Assembly: GCF_024158915.1 (NCBI RefSeq)
Contig: NZ_JAMZGF010000016.1
Coordinates: 1-64,000, forward strand
DNA: 64,000 nt
Reading direction: 5' to 3'
Source of the DNA: Chryseobacterium sp. S0630
Lineage (GTDB): Bacteria; Bacteroidota; Bacteroidia; Flavobacteriales; Weeksellaceae
Positions 7,597 through 15,281 of this stretch are shown in pieces; positions within the stretch are counted from its first letter, which is position 1, and each line of letters starts with the position of its first letter. The notes below the pieces were generated by a model. It was not told where the DNA came from. It saw only the letters and a list, made by a program, of their open reading frames with translations, and did no database searches. Both the position numbers and the translations under genes were made by a program.

Positions 7597-9207
7597 TTAC
7601 AAATGCTTATTACCTGTAATTTTCAACTCATTCAGATCCAGTTGAGATTCTGCTTTTCTAATCTCGTCATCACTGAAGAGTTTTTCACGTTTTATTGTAA
7701 ACAGTTCTTTTCGCTGTAAGGCAAATATATCCAGCATTACTTTATGATATTCTGCCATATCATTTTGCCTGTTGGTACACATTTCAATAGAGCTTAAATG
7801 ATTCTGGTGAAGTTTGATGTCGCTTTCCAGCGCCTTTTTAAGATTCTCCAGCAAACTATTACTGTTCACCGCTTCATTGTATTCGTTATCAAGTTTATGA
7901 ACGGCAAGTTTATCCAGTCTCATCTGAATTCCGGCCTGTTGCTCATGAGAAGGAAGGATATGATCAATCTCTCCTATTTTGGTTAATTTAATCACTAAAG
8001 GCAAGGTAAGTCCCTGAAACACCAAGGTTACAAAAATGACAACGAATGTTATAAAAATGATCAGGTTTCTCATCGGGAATTCAGCTTGTGAATTCATCAT
8101 AACCGGTATTGACAAAGCTGTTGCAAGGGAAACCACTCCCCTCATTCCTGCCCAGCCTATAATCAACGGATTTTTCCATCCCGGACTAGGATCACGGCGG
8201 GCTTTTTCACTGAACCATCTTGGAAGATGAGCCACAGGATAGATCCATAAAAGACGTACCACAATGACAATCAAACTTATAATCAAACCATATTTGATGC
8301 CTTCCATTACTGAAATATCACCTAATCCATTGATGATATCCGGAAGTTCAAGACCTATTAATACAAAAACCAAAGCATTCATCACAAAAATCAGCGTGTT
8401 CCAAACTCCTGTCATATTGATTCTTGTGGTTCCTGTTTTAAAAATCTCATGAGCACGGAAAGACATAAACAATCCTCCGCTCACCACAGCCATCACTCCT
8501 GAAAAATGAAAATGCTCTGCTGAAAGAAACAAAATATAGGGAGTCATTACAGTAAGTGCCGCATCAATAGCGGGTGTAGTGGGTAAAAAACGGTGAATGG
8601 CATAAAAAACATGAGCCCCTGCAATTCCTACAACAACACCCATTCCTGCTACCAGAAAAAACTGTCCGGTCGCTTCATGCATTGAAAAAGCCCCTGTCAT
8701 TACTGCAGCCAGAGCAAATCTGAAAACAATCAGTGACGAAGCATCATTAATCAAACTTTCTCCTTCCAAGATAGCAATCGTACGTTTAGGAACTTTTAAT
8801 CCTTTTAAAACCGTTGTGGCAGCCACAGCATCCGGCGGTGAAACAATTCCACCCAATAAAAACCCTAATGCCAAGGTAAACCCCGGAATCAACATTTGTG
8901 AAGTATAAGCTACTACCAGAGAAGTCAGAAATACCAATCCAAATGCCAATAAGCTGATGGGACGTTTCCATTTCCAGAAGTCGTTCCATGACGTATACCA
9001 AGCCGCTTCGTATAAAAGAGGAGGTAAAAAAATCAGAAATATAATCTCCGGATCCAGCTTTAAAACAGGAACTCCGGGAATAAGGCTGATTCCCAAACCG
9101 GCAAGTACCAGAAAGATAGGATAGGCAATTTTAATCCGCTGTGCCAGCATGACCAGCATCATAACGAGTAATAAAAGTCCAAGGATTAAAAGGAGTTGTT
9201 CGTGCAT
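7597..9207 (-). CDS. Na+/H+ antiporter (CPA1/NhaP type)
   Basis: This 536-residue membrane protein has about twelve hydrophobic segments over residues 1-410, then a hydrophilic, partly coiled cytoplasmic tail (about 420-536, rich in Leu, Lys and Glu). The transport core is recognisable from GGIVSPPDAVAATTVLKGL and AILEGESLINDASSLIVFRFAL, where the ND pair is the expected ion-binding site of CPA1 exchangers. GWAGMRGVVSLATALSIP is the other family signature. It would exchange cytosolic Na+ for H+ (or the reverse) across the inner membrane for pH and salt homeostasis. It stands alone on the minus strand. Confidence 0.9.
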   Translation of the reverse strand: MHEQLLLILGLLLLVMMLVMLAQRIKIAYPIFLVLAGLGISLIPGVPVLKLDPEIIFLIFLPPLLYEAAWYTSWNDFWKWKRPISLLAFGLVFLTSLVVAYTSQMLIPGFTLALGFLLGGIVSPPDAVAATTVLKGLKVPKRTIAILEGESLINDASSLIVFRFALAAVMTGAFSMHEATGQFFLVAGMGVVVGIAGAHVFYAIHRFLPTTPAIDAALTVMTPYILFLSAEHFHFSGVMAVVSGGLFMSFRAHEIFKTGTTRINMTGVWNTLIFVMNALVFVLIGLELPDIINGLGDISVMEGIKYGLIISLIVIVVRLLWIYPVAHLPRWFSEKARRDPSPGWKNPLIIGWAGMRGVVSLATALSIPVMMNSQAEFPMRNLIIFITFVVIFVTLVFQGLTLPLVIKLTKIGEIDHILPSHEQQAGIQMRLDKLAVHKLDNEYNEAVNSNSLLENLKKALESDIKLHQNHLSSIEMCTNRQNDMAEYHKVMLDIFALQRKELFTIKREKLFSDDEIRKAESQLDLNELKITGNKHL

Positions 9208-9256
9208 GTTTTTAGAAGTTAGAAATTAGAGGTTAGTTTTCAGGTTCGGATTATTT

Positions 9257-9316
9257 AGGTTTGGGCTAAAGCCAGTGATTTTTTGTTTTTTGTTTGGCGG
9301 GCTAAAGCCCACCGCT
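9257..9316. repeat. GGGCTAAAGCCC hairpin repeat
   Basis: Two copies of GGCTAAAGCC lie 30-odd bp apart (TGGGCTAAAGCCAG and GGGCTAAAGCCCACCGC), each able to fold on itself. The block is intergenic, between the antiporter and esterase genes, and no T-run marks it as a terminator. Confidence 0.55.
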
Positions 9317-9339
9317 ATTGAATGCTAATTGATGTATTG

Positions 9340-9407
9340 AGACTCCTACGGAGTGATAAATATTACGCTTTATCTATCCGTACACTTTGTCATTCCGTAG
9401 GAATCTC
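9340..9407. repeat. Interspersed inverted-repeat element, copy C
   Basis: GACTCCTACGGAGTGATAAA faces TTTGTCATTCCGTAGGAATC. This is the best preserved of the three related elements (see 6140-6206 and 7389-7454). The gap 9208-9468 holds this, the hairpin repeat before it, and nothing else visible. Confidence 0.7.
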
Positions 9408-9468
9408 CACTTCACTTAAACACCTAAAGGATCATTAAAAATTATAAATACATTCAAAGTTAAAATAC

Positions 9469-10089
9469 TTATTTAAATATAACTGAATTAGCGATTTCAA
9501 TTTCTTCCTCGTTAATAGAGTGCCCGAAATTGGCATATACTTTTTCTGTTACCTCCGCATTCATTTCTCTTAAAATATTGGCTGTAGCATATACTCTTTC
9601 TATGGGAACATGAAAATCAGGATTACTGGTTCCCAGGAAAATTGGAGTTCCTGCAAAATCGCCTTTATAATTTTCACGGTTGATTTTATCTCCAATCACG
9701 CCACCAATAATGGCTGCTGCTCCACCAAACTTCTGAGCGTTTCGGGCTAAAAATTCAAGGGTAAGACAGGCTCCCTGGGAAAATCCGAAAAAGTAGATAT
9801 TTTCAGGTTTAATTCCTGCATTGGCAGCTGCTTTTACCGTTTCTTCAACCATTTCAAGGGCTGATGATAACCATGGTTCATTTTGTTCTACCGGAGCTAT
9901 AAATGAAAAAGGATACCAGGTATGATTCAAAGCCTGTGGGGCTAGCAATGCATAATCTTTCACATTCAAATGCTGGGATAAACTCAGAATATCCTGAGCA
10001 CTTCCTCCGCGTCCGTGAACCATGATTAAAGCTTTTTCTGCCTTATTCAAGGGTATTCCTGCTGTTTTTATATTTAAAATATGACTCAT
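9469..10089 (-). CDS. Alpha/beta hydrolase, phospholipase/carboxylesterase type (MhqD-like)
   Basis: The 206-residue product has no signal peptide. It carries the oxyanion motif VHGRGGS, the nucleophile elbow GFSQGA (Ser104), an Asp in TSNPDFHVP and the His in NFGHSINEEE, a complete triad. The size and pattern fit the carboxylesterase/phospholipase family that includes Bacillus MhqD. It begins only 5 bp after the upstream ring-cleaving dioxygenase gene, so the two are an operon. That pairing is the same as in Bacillus mhq operons. The exact substrate is unknown. Confidence 0.85.
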   Translation of the reverse strand: MSHILNIKTAGIPLNKAEKALIMVHGRGGSAQDILSLSQHLNVKDYALLAPQALNHTWYPFSFIAPVEQNEPWLSSALEMVEETVKAAANAGIKPENIYFFGFSQGACLTLEFLARNAQKFGGAAAIIGGVIGDKINRENYKGDFAGTPIFLGTSNPDFHVPIERVYATANILREMNAEVTEKVYANFGHSINEEEIEIANSVIFK

Positions 10090-10094
10090 TATTT

Positions 10095-11048
10095 TTATCT
10101 GAATTTTTCTGTTGGATAATCGATTTTGGGAAGAACTTCTTTCAAACGTTCTCTTCTTTTTTCAAACTGTAGCGGCAATTGCAGATCTTCTCCTAAAAAT
10201 GCAGCTTCTTCATCTACATCGAATCCGGGACCTGAAGTTGCTATTTCAAACAAAACGCCTCCCGGTTCTTTAAAATATACAGAAGTAAAATATTTTCTGT
10301 CTTTCACTTCGGTATGCTCCAATCCGTATGCATTTAATCTTTTTACCATTTCAAGCTGGGATTCTGCATCGGGAGTGGCAAAAGCTACGTGGTGAACCGT
10401 TCCTCTTCCGGCTAGTCCTTTCAAAGCGTTGGGAGTAGAAAGCAGATCTACATATTTCCCCGGCATATTTTCTGTTCCTAATCTCAATCGGTCAGGACTT
10501 TCTTTAATGACTTTATGATCCATCTGAGTAGTAAGAAGCGCAGCCGTTCTTTCATAAGCATCCTGCCAGATTTCCACATGATGGATTCCTTTTATCGCAT
10601 AATCTTTAGGAATATAGCCGTTGTAATATCCTTTTCTTTCGTCTTTATCATTAAAAACCAATTCCAGTCCCAATCCGTCAAAATCTTCCAGATAAATGAA
10701 AACTTCATCAGAAAATCTTTGCTGCGGCTGTTTGAAAGGAATATTGAATTGTTCCAGACGGTTCATCCAATAATCCAAAGCATCTAAAGAAACTGAAAAA
10801 GCAGTGGTATTGAGCATTCCTTTACCATGTCTGCCATTGATAAGGTCTTTGCCATAAGGAAAAGTAGTCATGATTGTTCCCGGTGTTCCGTATTCGTCAC
10901 CGAAATAAAAATGGTAAACATCTGAGTAATCAAAATTGACTGTTTTTTTAACTAAACGAAGTCCTAAAACTCCGGTATAAAAGTCTATATTTTCCTGTGC
11001 ATTGCCGGTAATTGCCGTAACGTGATGCAATCCTGTAATAAGTTTCAT
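10095..11048 (-). CDS. Ring-cleaving dioxygenase, VOC superfamily (MhqA/MhqO-like)
   Basis: The 317-residue protein is made of two glyoxalase/VOC modules. Metal-ligand candidates are His8-His9 in GLHHVTAIT, GIHHVEIWQ and TVHHVAFATPD, and the Glu of GGVLFEIATSGPGF. Bacillus members are annotated as hydroquinone- or catechol-specific extradiol dioxygenases and are induced by quinones. It is about the same length as, and clearly paralogous to, the product at 11757-12689 (both have FYT.VLG.RLVKKTVNFD). It is the first gene of a two-gene unit with the esterase. Its upstream region lacks the AACTAGTT element. Confidence 0.88.
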   Translation of the reverse strand: MKLITGLHHVTAITGNAQENIDFYTGVLGLRLVKKTVNFDYSDVYHFYFGDEYGTPGTIMTTFPYGKDLINGRHGKGMLNTTAFSVSLDALDYWMNRLEQFNIPFKQPQQRFSDEVFIYLEDFDGLGLELVFNDKDERKGYYNGYIPKDYAIKGIHHVEIWQDAYERTAALLTTQMDHKVIKESPDRLRLGTENMPGKYVDLLSTPNALKGLAGRGTVHHVAFATPDAESQLEMVKRLNAYGLEHTEVKDRKYFTSVYFKEPGGVLFEIATSGPGFDVDEEAAFLGEDLQLPLQFEKRRERLKEVLPKIDYPTEKFR

Positions 11049-11084
11049 TGTGTTGAAATTGTTAATTGGTTATTATGATAACAT

Positions 11085-11258
11085 GCGAGATTTCGAGATT
11101 CGGGGTTCGGGATCTGAGTTGATAAGCGCGAGAGAGCTTTATTCATCTTTTGTCTTTCACTTCTGTTTTTTAGCTCAAGACTCTCAAACCCTCTTACCCT
11201 CCGACTCTCAAACTCGAATCCCGAAAACCCGTATCCCGAAACCCGACTCTCAAACTCA
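11085..11258. repeat. Degenerate CGGGATTCGGG / ACTCTCAAACCC repeat
   Basis: GATTCGGGGTTCGGGATC is followed, after about 60 bp, by tandem variants of ACTCTCAAACCC and AATCCCGAAAACCCG. The two halves are roughly complementary, so the block could fold on itself. It has the same word family as 7466-7593. An open frame across it on the plus strand looks like a repeat artefact. Confidence 0.6.
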
Positions 11259-11555
11259 CTACAGTTCTTCCTTCAACCATACATCATTATATTCTTCCGG
11301 ATGACGTTTGAACTGAGCGTGAACATAAGGACATAGCGGTAGAATTTTTAATTCGTTTTCTCTTGCGTAGGAAACCAGCCTTTCCAGTAAAATTTTGGCA
11401 AAGCCTTTTCCTTCATATTCCGGGTTCACTTCGGTATGGTAAACAGTCAGTTTTTTTCCAATAACTGAAATATCCATTTTACCTGCTTTATGATCGTCTG
11501 AGAAAAGCTGAATCTCTCCTTTTCTTCCTTCTAAAACTATTTCTGTTCTTTCCAT
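11259..11555 (-). CDS. Small GNAT-type N-acetyltransferase (YjdJ-like)
   Basis: A 98-residue protein fits the short single-domain GNAT family (PF14542). HTEVNPEYEGKGFAKILLERLVSYARENELKILPLCPYVHAQFKRHPEEY contains the acetyl-CoA pyrophosphate loop (EGKGFA) and the C-terminal tyrosine/His region. It would transfer acetyl from acetyl-CoA to an unknown small substrate in the cytosol. It is a single gene flanked by intergenic repeats and by a roughly 200-bp gap before the next gene. Confidence 0.85.
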   Translation of the reverse strand: MERTEIVLEGRKGEIQLFSDDHKAGKMDISVIGKKLTVYHTEVNPEYEGKGFAKILLERLVSYARENELKILPLCPYVHAQFKRHPEEYNDVWLKEEL

Positions 11556-11756
11556 TTTTTATTTTTTTAGTATTAAATCGTGTTTTTTTTAACGCAAAGA
11601 TTTAATAATGATCCTTCATATTTTAAGTTGACTTAAGAATGAATCAACAAGTTGATTCGATCAAGCGTCCTGCTACAATTACCTAAAATAAGTTTATATT
11701 CTGGATGTTTAAATCTTTATTCAAAATTAGCATCTTTATAAAATATGACCGATGAT

Positions 11757-12689
11757 CTATGATAAGTTCGGCAATACTCCTGCTATTTTTTCTCTCATTC
11801 CTTCGTATTGAACGGGTAGTTTAAGATTTGTTCCCAACTCATTCAAAGGTTCATCCACAGTGAATCCCGGATTATCGGTTGCTATTTCAAACAAAACACC
11901 GCCGGGTTCACGGAAGTACAGTGAGTAGAAATAATCTCTGTTGATTTTTGGAGTGATGCTTAGTCCTGCAGATAAGGCTTTCTCACGATATTCCATCAAA
12001 ACATTATCATCTTTTACTCTGAATGCAATGTGGTGATTGGTTCCCGCAGCATTTCTTCCAGCTGGAATTGTCTCATTTTCAATAATATCAACAAGATTAG
12101 CCGTATCAATGGCATCAGTAGCCAATCTGTATCTTTCTCCCTCCTGTTTCTGTAAGTCATATCCTAAAATATCAGTCAGAACTTTGATGGTTGGATCCGC
12201 TTTTTTTAGTGTTAAAGTGACATTGTGAAAACCTTTTAATGCATTTTCATCTTTGATATCATCTGTTGTCCATACTTTTCTATTGTCTTCAACTGATGGT
12301 TCGATCAGCTGTAGCTGAAGGCCGTCCGGATCTTTAAAAGAAATCATCTTTTCTCCAAATATTTCACCATCTTCTGTTGTCACATTCAAGCTTTGTAAAT
12401 GGTTTTTCCAGAATTCAAGACTTCCTTTCGGTACTGAATATCCAATATGAGTAGCCATTCCGCTACCATTGGTTCCTTTTCCTATTCCTTCCCATGGAAA
12501 GAATGTAAGAATTGTTCCCGGAGTTCCATTTTCATTTCCGAAATAGAAGTGATACGTTCCCGGATCGTCAAAATTTACAGTTTTCTTTACCAGTCTTACG
12601 CCTAAAACTTTGGTATAAAAATCTAAATTTCTTTTGGCGTTGTCTGCAATAGCAGTAATATGATGCAGACCTAAAATTCTATTGTCCAT
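11757..12689 (-). CDS. Ring-cleaving dioxygenase, VOC superfamily (second paralogue)
   Basis: This is a 310-residue product from MDNRILGLHHITAIA. A 16-codon longer frame is rejected because the -7-like box lies inside it. Two VOC modules carry the ligand motifs GLHHITAIAD, GFHNVTLTL, TNHHIAFRVKD and GGVLFEIATDNPGF. In the second module His is replaced by Asn (HN instead of HH) compared with the paralogue at 10095-11048. The upstream element at 12729-12756 is identical to that of the pirin gene, so the two are probably co-regulated, perhaps by a quinone- or electrophile-sensing repressor. Confidence 0.87.
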   Translation of the reverse strand: MDNRILGLHHITAIADNAKRNLDFYTKVLGVRLVKKTVNFDDPGTYHFYFGNENGTPGTILTFFPWEGIGKGTNGSGMATHIGYSVPKGSLEFWKNHLQSLNVTTEDGEIFGEKMISFKDPDGLQLQLIEPSVEDNRKVWTTDDIKDENALKGFHNVTLTLKKADPTIKVLTDILGYDLQKQEGERYRLATDAIDTANLVDIIENETIPAGRNAAGTNHHIAFRVKDDNVLMEYREKALSAGLSITPKINRDYFYSLYFREPGGVLFEIATDNPGFTVDEPLNELGTNLKLPVQYEGMREKIAGVLPNLS

Positions 12690-12711
12690 GTCTTTTAATT
12701 TTGATGCTAAA

Positions 12712-12756
12712 TTACAGTGAACAGAAATCCTGTACATTTAACTAGTTTAATAAATG
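12712..12756 (-). promoter_or_regulatory. Promoter and shared putative operator of the dioxygenase gene
   Basis: On the minus strand a -7-like TAATTTAG stands 14 bases downstream of the 28-bp block (12729-12756) that is identical to 5962-5989. The block contains AACTAGTT flanked by CATTT and AAATG. The equal 14-base spacing in both promoters argues for regulated function, not chance. Confidence 0.7.
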
Positions 12757-13019
12757 CAAAAGCTTCATTTCGGATAAGACCTTCAGTCAAACTTTACACA
12801 ATTCTCAAAAAATTCAATTTATTTTATATTTTCCACAACCCCAATTACCAGTCAATTTCTATAGTATTTGAATTAAAAAGCATAAAATATTGATAAACAG
12901 ATTCAAATAAGCAAAAAATAAAAACACATAAAATACTGATAAACAATAAATTAAATCATTAACGATAATTTAATATTCAAAAAGCCTACTTTTTTAGTGG
13001 ACTAATAAAAATTATATTA

Positions 13020-13027
13020 TATATTTG
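13020..13027 (+). promoter_or_regulatory. -7 box of the methionine-transport operon
   Basis: TATATTTG matches TANNTTTG and lies 27 bp before the leader-peptide ATG at 13054, leaving room for AGGAAATAAG as a ribosome site. No clear -33 TTTG is seen. The segment between it and the divergent dioxygenase promoter (12757-13019) is AT-rich with nothing else evident. Confidence 0.6.
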
Positions 13028-13053
13028 CAAACGTATTCAGGAAATAAGACAAA

Positions 13054-13152
13054 ATGAAGGCAGAATTAAAATATAATTCAATTAAGAAACATACCATCAA
13101 AAATATGATGAAGGATATGTGTATGCCTATACATCAAGAATACTGTGGTTGA
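13054..13152 (+). CDS. Methionine-rich leader peptide
   Basis: A 32-codon ORF (ATG to TGA) lies between the operon promoter and a strong terminator. Its centre reads NMMKDMCM: four Met codons (18, 19, 22, 24; nt 13105-13125) and one Cys within seven codons. The last codons overlap GTGGT (13145-13149) and CCTT (13153-13156), which can pair with ACCAC and AAGG of the terminator's 5' arm at 13179-13190. This is the layout of transcription attenuation. A ribosome stalled at Met codons leaves the antiterminator free, whereas one that reaches the stop hides it. The downstream operon encodes a methionine transporter, which fits. I know of no described leader of this sequence. Confidence 0.72.
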   Translation: MKAELKYNSIKKHTIKNMMKDMCMPIHQEYCG

Positions 13153-13178
13153 CCTTACTTTTATTTAGATATATTTTC

Positions 13179-13209
13179 AAAGGCTTTACCACGTGGTAGA
13201 GCCTTTTTT
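13179..13209 (+). terminator. Attenuator-type intrinsic terminator
   Basis: AGGCTTTACCAC and GTGGTAGAGCCT form a near-perfect stem followed by six T. It lies 27 bp after the leader-peptide stop and ends 31 bp before the first structural gene, so it terminates leader transcription unless an alternative fold forms. Confidence 0.88.
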
Positions 13210-13240
13210 CATTGAACACAACAACATTAAAAAAATAAAA

Positions 13241-14236
13241 ATGAGCAATTCTAAAAACAAATGGTTGATTCCATTGGCGTTTACAAACATCTATGTGATA
13301 TGGGGAATTACGTTTTTAGCTATTTCATTTGGCTTAAAAGGTTTTCCGCCATTCATTCTTTCGGGATTAAGATTTCTGGTAGCCGGGATTCTGATGATGG
13401 GATATCTTCTGTCTAAAGGAGAAAAAGCAAATTCTCTGATCAACTGGAAGAAAAATGCCATTACCGGTATTCTTATTCTTACCGGAGGAACCGGGCTTGT
13501 AGCCTGGGGAGAACAATATGTAACGGCTTCTGAGGCAGCCATTTCAATTGCAACGGGACCATTCTGGTTCATTGCTATCGATAAAAAGAACTGGAAATAT
13601 TATTTTTCAGATAAATTCATTCCGATAGGATTGATTATCGGTTTTGTAGGATTAGTTATGTTTTTAAAAGGCAGCGTAAATTCTAATGCTCATGCGATCG
13701 CTGACGGAAACCTGCGTATTACGGCATTTATAGTATTAGGATTAAGCTCCATTGCATGGGTATTGGGTTCTTTATATTCAAAGAAAAATCCGGCATCCCA
13801 ATCTACCTTTATGAATATTGCCCAACAGCTTATCGTAGCGGGATTAGCTTCTTTTCTCATCGCTTTTTTCAGAAAAGAATGGTCTGATTTTTCAGTTTCT
13901 GCTGTTCCGTTATCGGCATGGTTTGGAGTCCTATTTTTGATCTTCTTTGGATCGATAGTCGCTTATTTGTCGTACATTTGGCTTCTGTCCGTAAAACCCG
14001 CTGCCTTGGTAAGCACCCATACCTACATCAATCCTATTGTAACAGTGATTGCAGGCTGGATTGTTGCCAACCAAAGCATCAATGGAGGTCAGTTGTATGG
14101 TTTATTCATTATATTACTGGGAGTACTTCTAACAAATGTCACTAAGTATTTCAGACTTTCAAAACGGGCCAAGGTCAAAATCAGAAGAGTAAGGAGATTT
14201 TTTAACAGAGCAGGCAGACGATATCAGCCTATTTAA
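13241..14236 (+). CDS. EamA (DMT) family transporter
   Basis: The 331-residue product is taken from MSNSKNKWLIPLAFTN. A longer frame from 13193 would begin inside the terminator stem. Ten hydrophobic helices form two EamA repeats, with the typical first-helix WGITFLAISFGLKGFPPF and the second-repeat GSIVAYLSYIWLLSVKPAALVSTHTYINPIVTVIAGWIV. The C-terminal tail is basic (KRAKVKIRRVRRFFNRAGRR). The family exports amino acids and metabolites such as threonine, homoserine or cysteine derivatives. It is 16 bp upstream of metN, so a role with sulfur amino acids is likely but not shown. Confidence 0.85.
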   Translation: MSNSKNKWLIPLAFTNIYVIWGITFLAISFGLKGFPPFILSGLRFLVAGILMMGYLLSKGEKANSLINWKKNAITGILILTGGTGLVAWGEQYVTASEAAISIATGPFWFIAIDKKNWKYYFSDKFIPIGLIIGFVGLVMFLKGSVNSNAHAIADGNLRITAFIVLGLSSIAWVLGSLYSKKNPASQSTFMNIAQQLIVAGLASFLIAFFRKEWSDFSVSAVPLSAWFGVLFLIFFGSIVAYLSYIWLLSVKPAALVSTHTYINPIVTVIAGWIVANQSINGGQLYGLFIILLGVLLTNVTKYFRLSKRAKVKIRRVRRFFNRAGRRYQPI

Positions 14237-14252
14237 ACAGTATAAAATCAGA

Positions 14253-15281
14253 ATGATAGAAATCAGAAACATATCAAAAACATTTCATCAGAAAAAACAG
14301 TCTTTCAAAGCACTGGATAAGGTGAGTCTTAATATAGAGAAAGGAGATATCGTAGGAATCATAGGATTTTCGGGTGCAGGAAAAAGTACGCTGATCCGTA
14401 CCGTTAATCTCCTGGAAAGACCGGATGAAGGGCAGATCATTATTAATGGAAAAGATTTCACCAAGCTGAGCTCCAAACAATTGGCTGAGGAACGTAAAAA
14501 AATCGGAATGATCTTCCAGCATTTCAATCTTCTTTCTTCAAGAACTGTTTTTGATAACGTAGCTCTTCCTCTGGAACTGGATCATACCAGTAAGGACGAA
14601 ATCACCAGAAAAGTAAACGAATTACTGAAAATCGTAGGACTTGAGGACAAAGCCAATGATTATCCTAAAAGCCTTTCTGGAGGACAGAAACAAAGAGTTG
14701 CCATTGCCAGGGCTTTAGCCAATGATCCTCACCTTTTGCTTTGTGATGAAGCAACCAGCGCACTGGATCCGGCTACCACGCAGTCTATTCTGCAGCTTTT
14801 AAGAGATATCAATCAGAGACTGGGAATTACCATCCTTTTAATTACCCACGAAATGGAAGTCATCAAAGCGGTCTGCAACCACGTTGCTGTGATCGATAAA
14901 GGAAAATTATTAACAAAAGGAACGTTAAGCGAGATTATTTCGGATAAAGAAAACCCGATCATCCGCCAGTTCATAAATTCAGACATCATGACCCTGCCAC
15001 AGGAACTCAGCAACAGACTACAGAAAGAGCCTAAAGAAGGCTTATTTCCGCTGGTCGAAATAGAACTTAACGAAAACATCAGTGTTGAACAGATTCTTTC
15101 AACACTATACAACCAATATAAAATCCCTTATAAATTGTTAAAGGCAGATGTAGAATATTTTGGAAATTCCAATTTTGGTAAACTACTTTTGCAACTTCAG
15201 GGTGAAGCTGAAGAAAACCAACAGGCGATCTATTATTTCAACCAAAATAAAATTCAAAATACAGTAAAAGGATATGCTTAG
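14253..15281 (+). CDS. metN: Methionine ABC transporter ATP-binding protein MetN
   Basis: The 342-residue product has the Walker A GFSGAGKS, Q-loop FQHFNLLSS, signature LSGGQKQRVAIARAL, Walker B LLLCDEATSALDP and H-loop LLITHEME. Residues about 265-342 form the extra C-terminal ferredoxin-like NIL/ACT-type domain that binds methionine and inhibits transport in MetN. It overlaps metI by 8 bp. The arrangement metN-metI-metQ is the standard MetNIQ importer for D- and L-methionine. Confidence 0.95.
   Translation: MIEIRNISKTFHQKKQSFKALDKVSLNIEKGDIVGIIGFSGAGKSTLIRTVNLLERPDEGQIIINGKDFTKLSSKQLAEERKKIGMIFQHFNLLSSRTVFDNVALPLELDHTSKDEITRKVNELLKIVGLEDKANDYPKSLSGGQKQRVAIARALANDPHLLLCDEATSALDPATTQSILQLLRDINQRLGITILLITHEMEVIKAVCNHVAVIDKGKLLTKGTLSEIISDKENPIIRQFINSDIMTLPQELSNRLQKEPKEGLFPLVEIELNENISVEQILSTLYNQYKIPYKLLKADVEYFGNSNFGKLLLQLQGEAEENQQAIYYFNQNKIQNTVKGYA

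Noticed and set aside
11050..11304. 84-codon frame on the plus strand
   Set aside because: The product consists of repeat-encoded peptides (SQTRIPKTRIPKPDSQT) from the degenerate repeat.
13028..13240. S-adenosylmethionine riboswitch before the met operon
   Set aside because: The leader is too short and lacks the four-helix junction; the translated Met-rich ORF and terminator explain it better.
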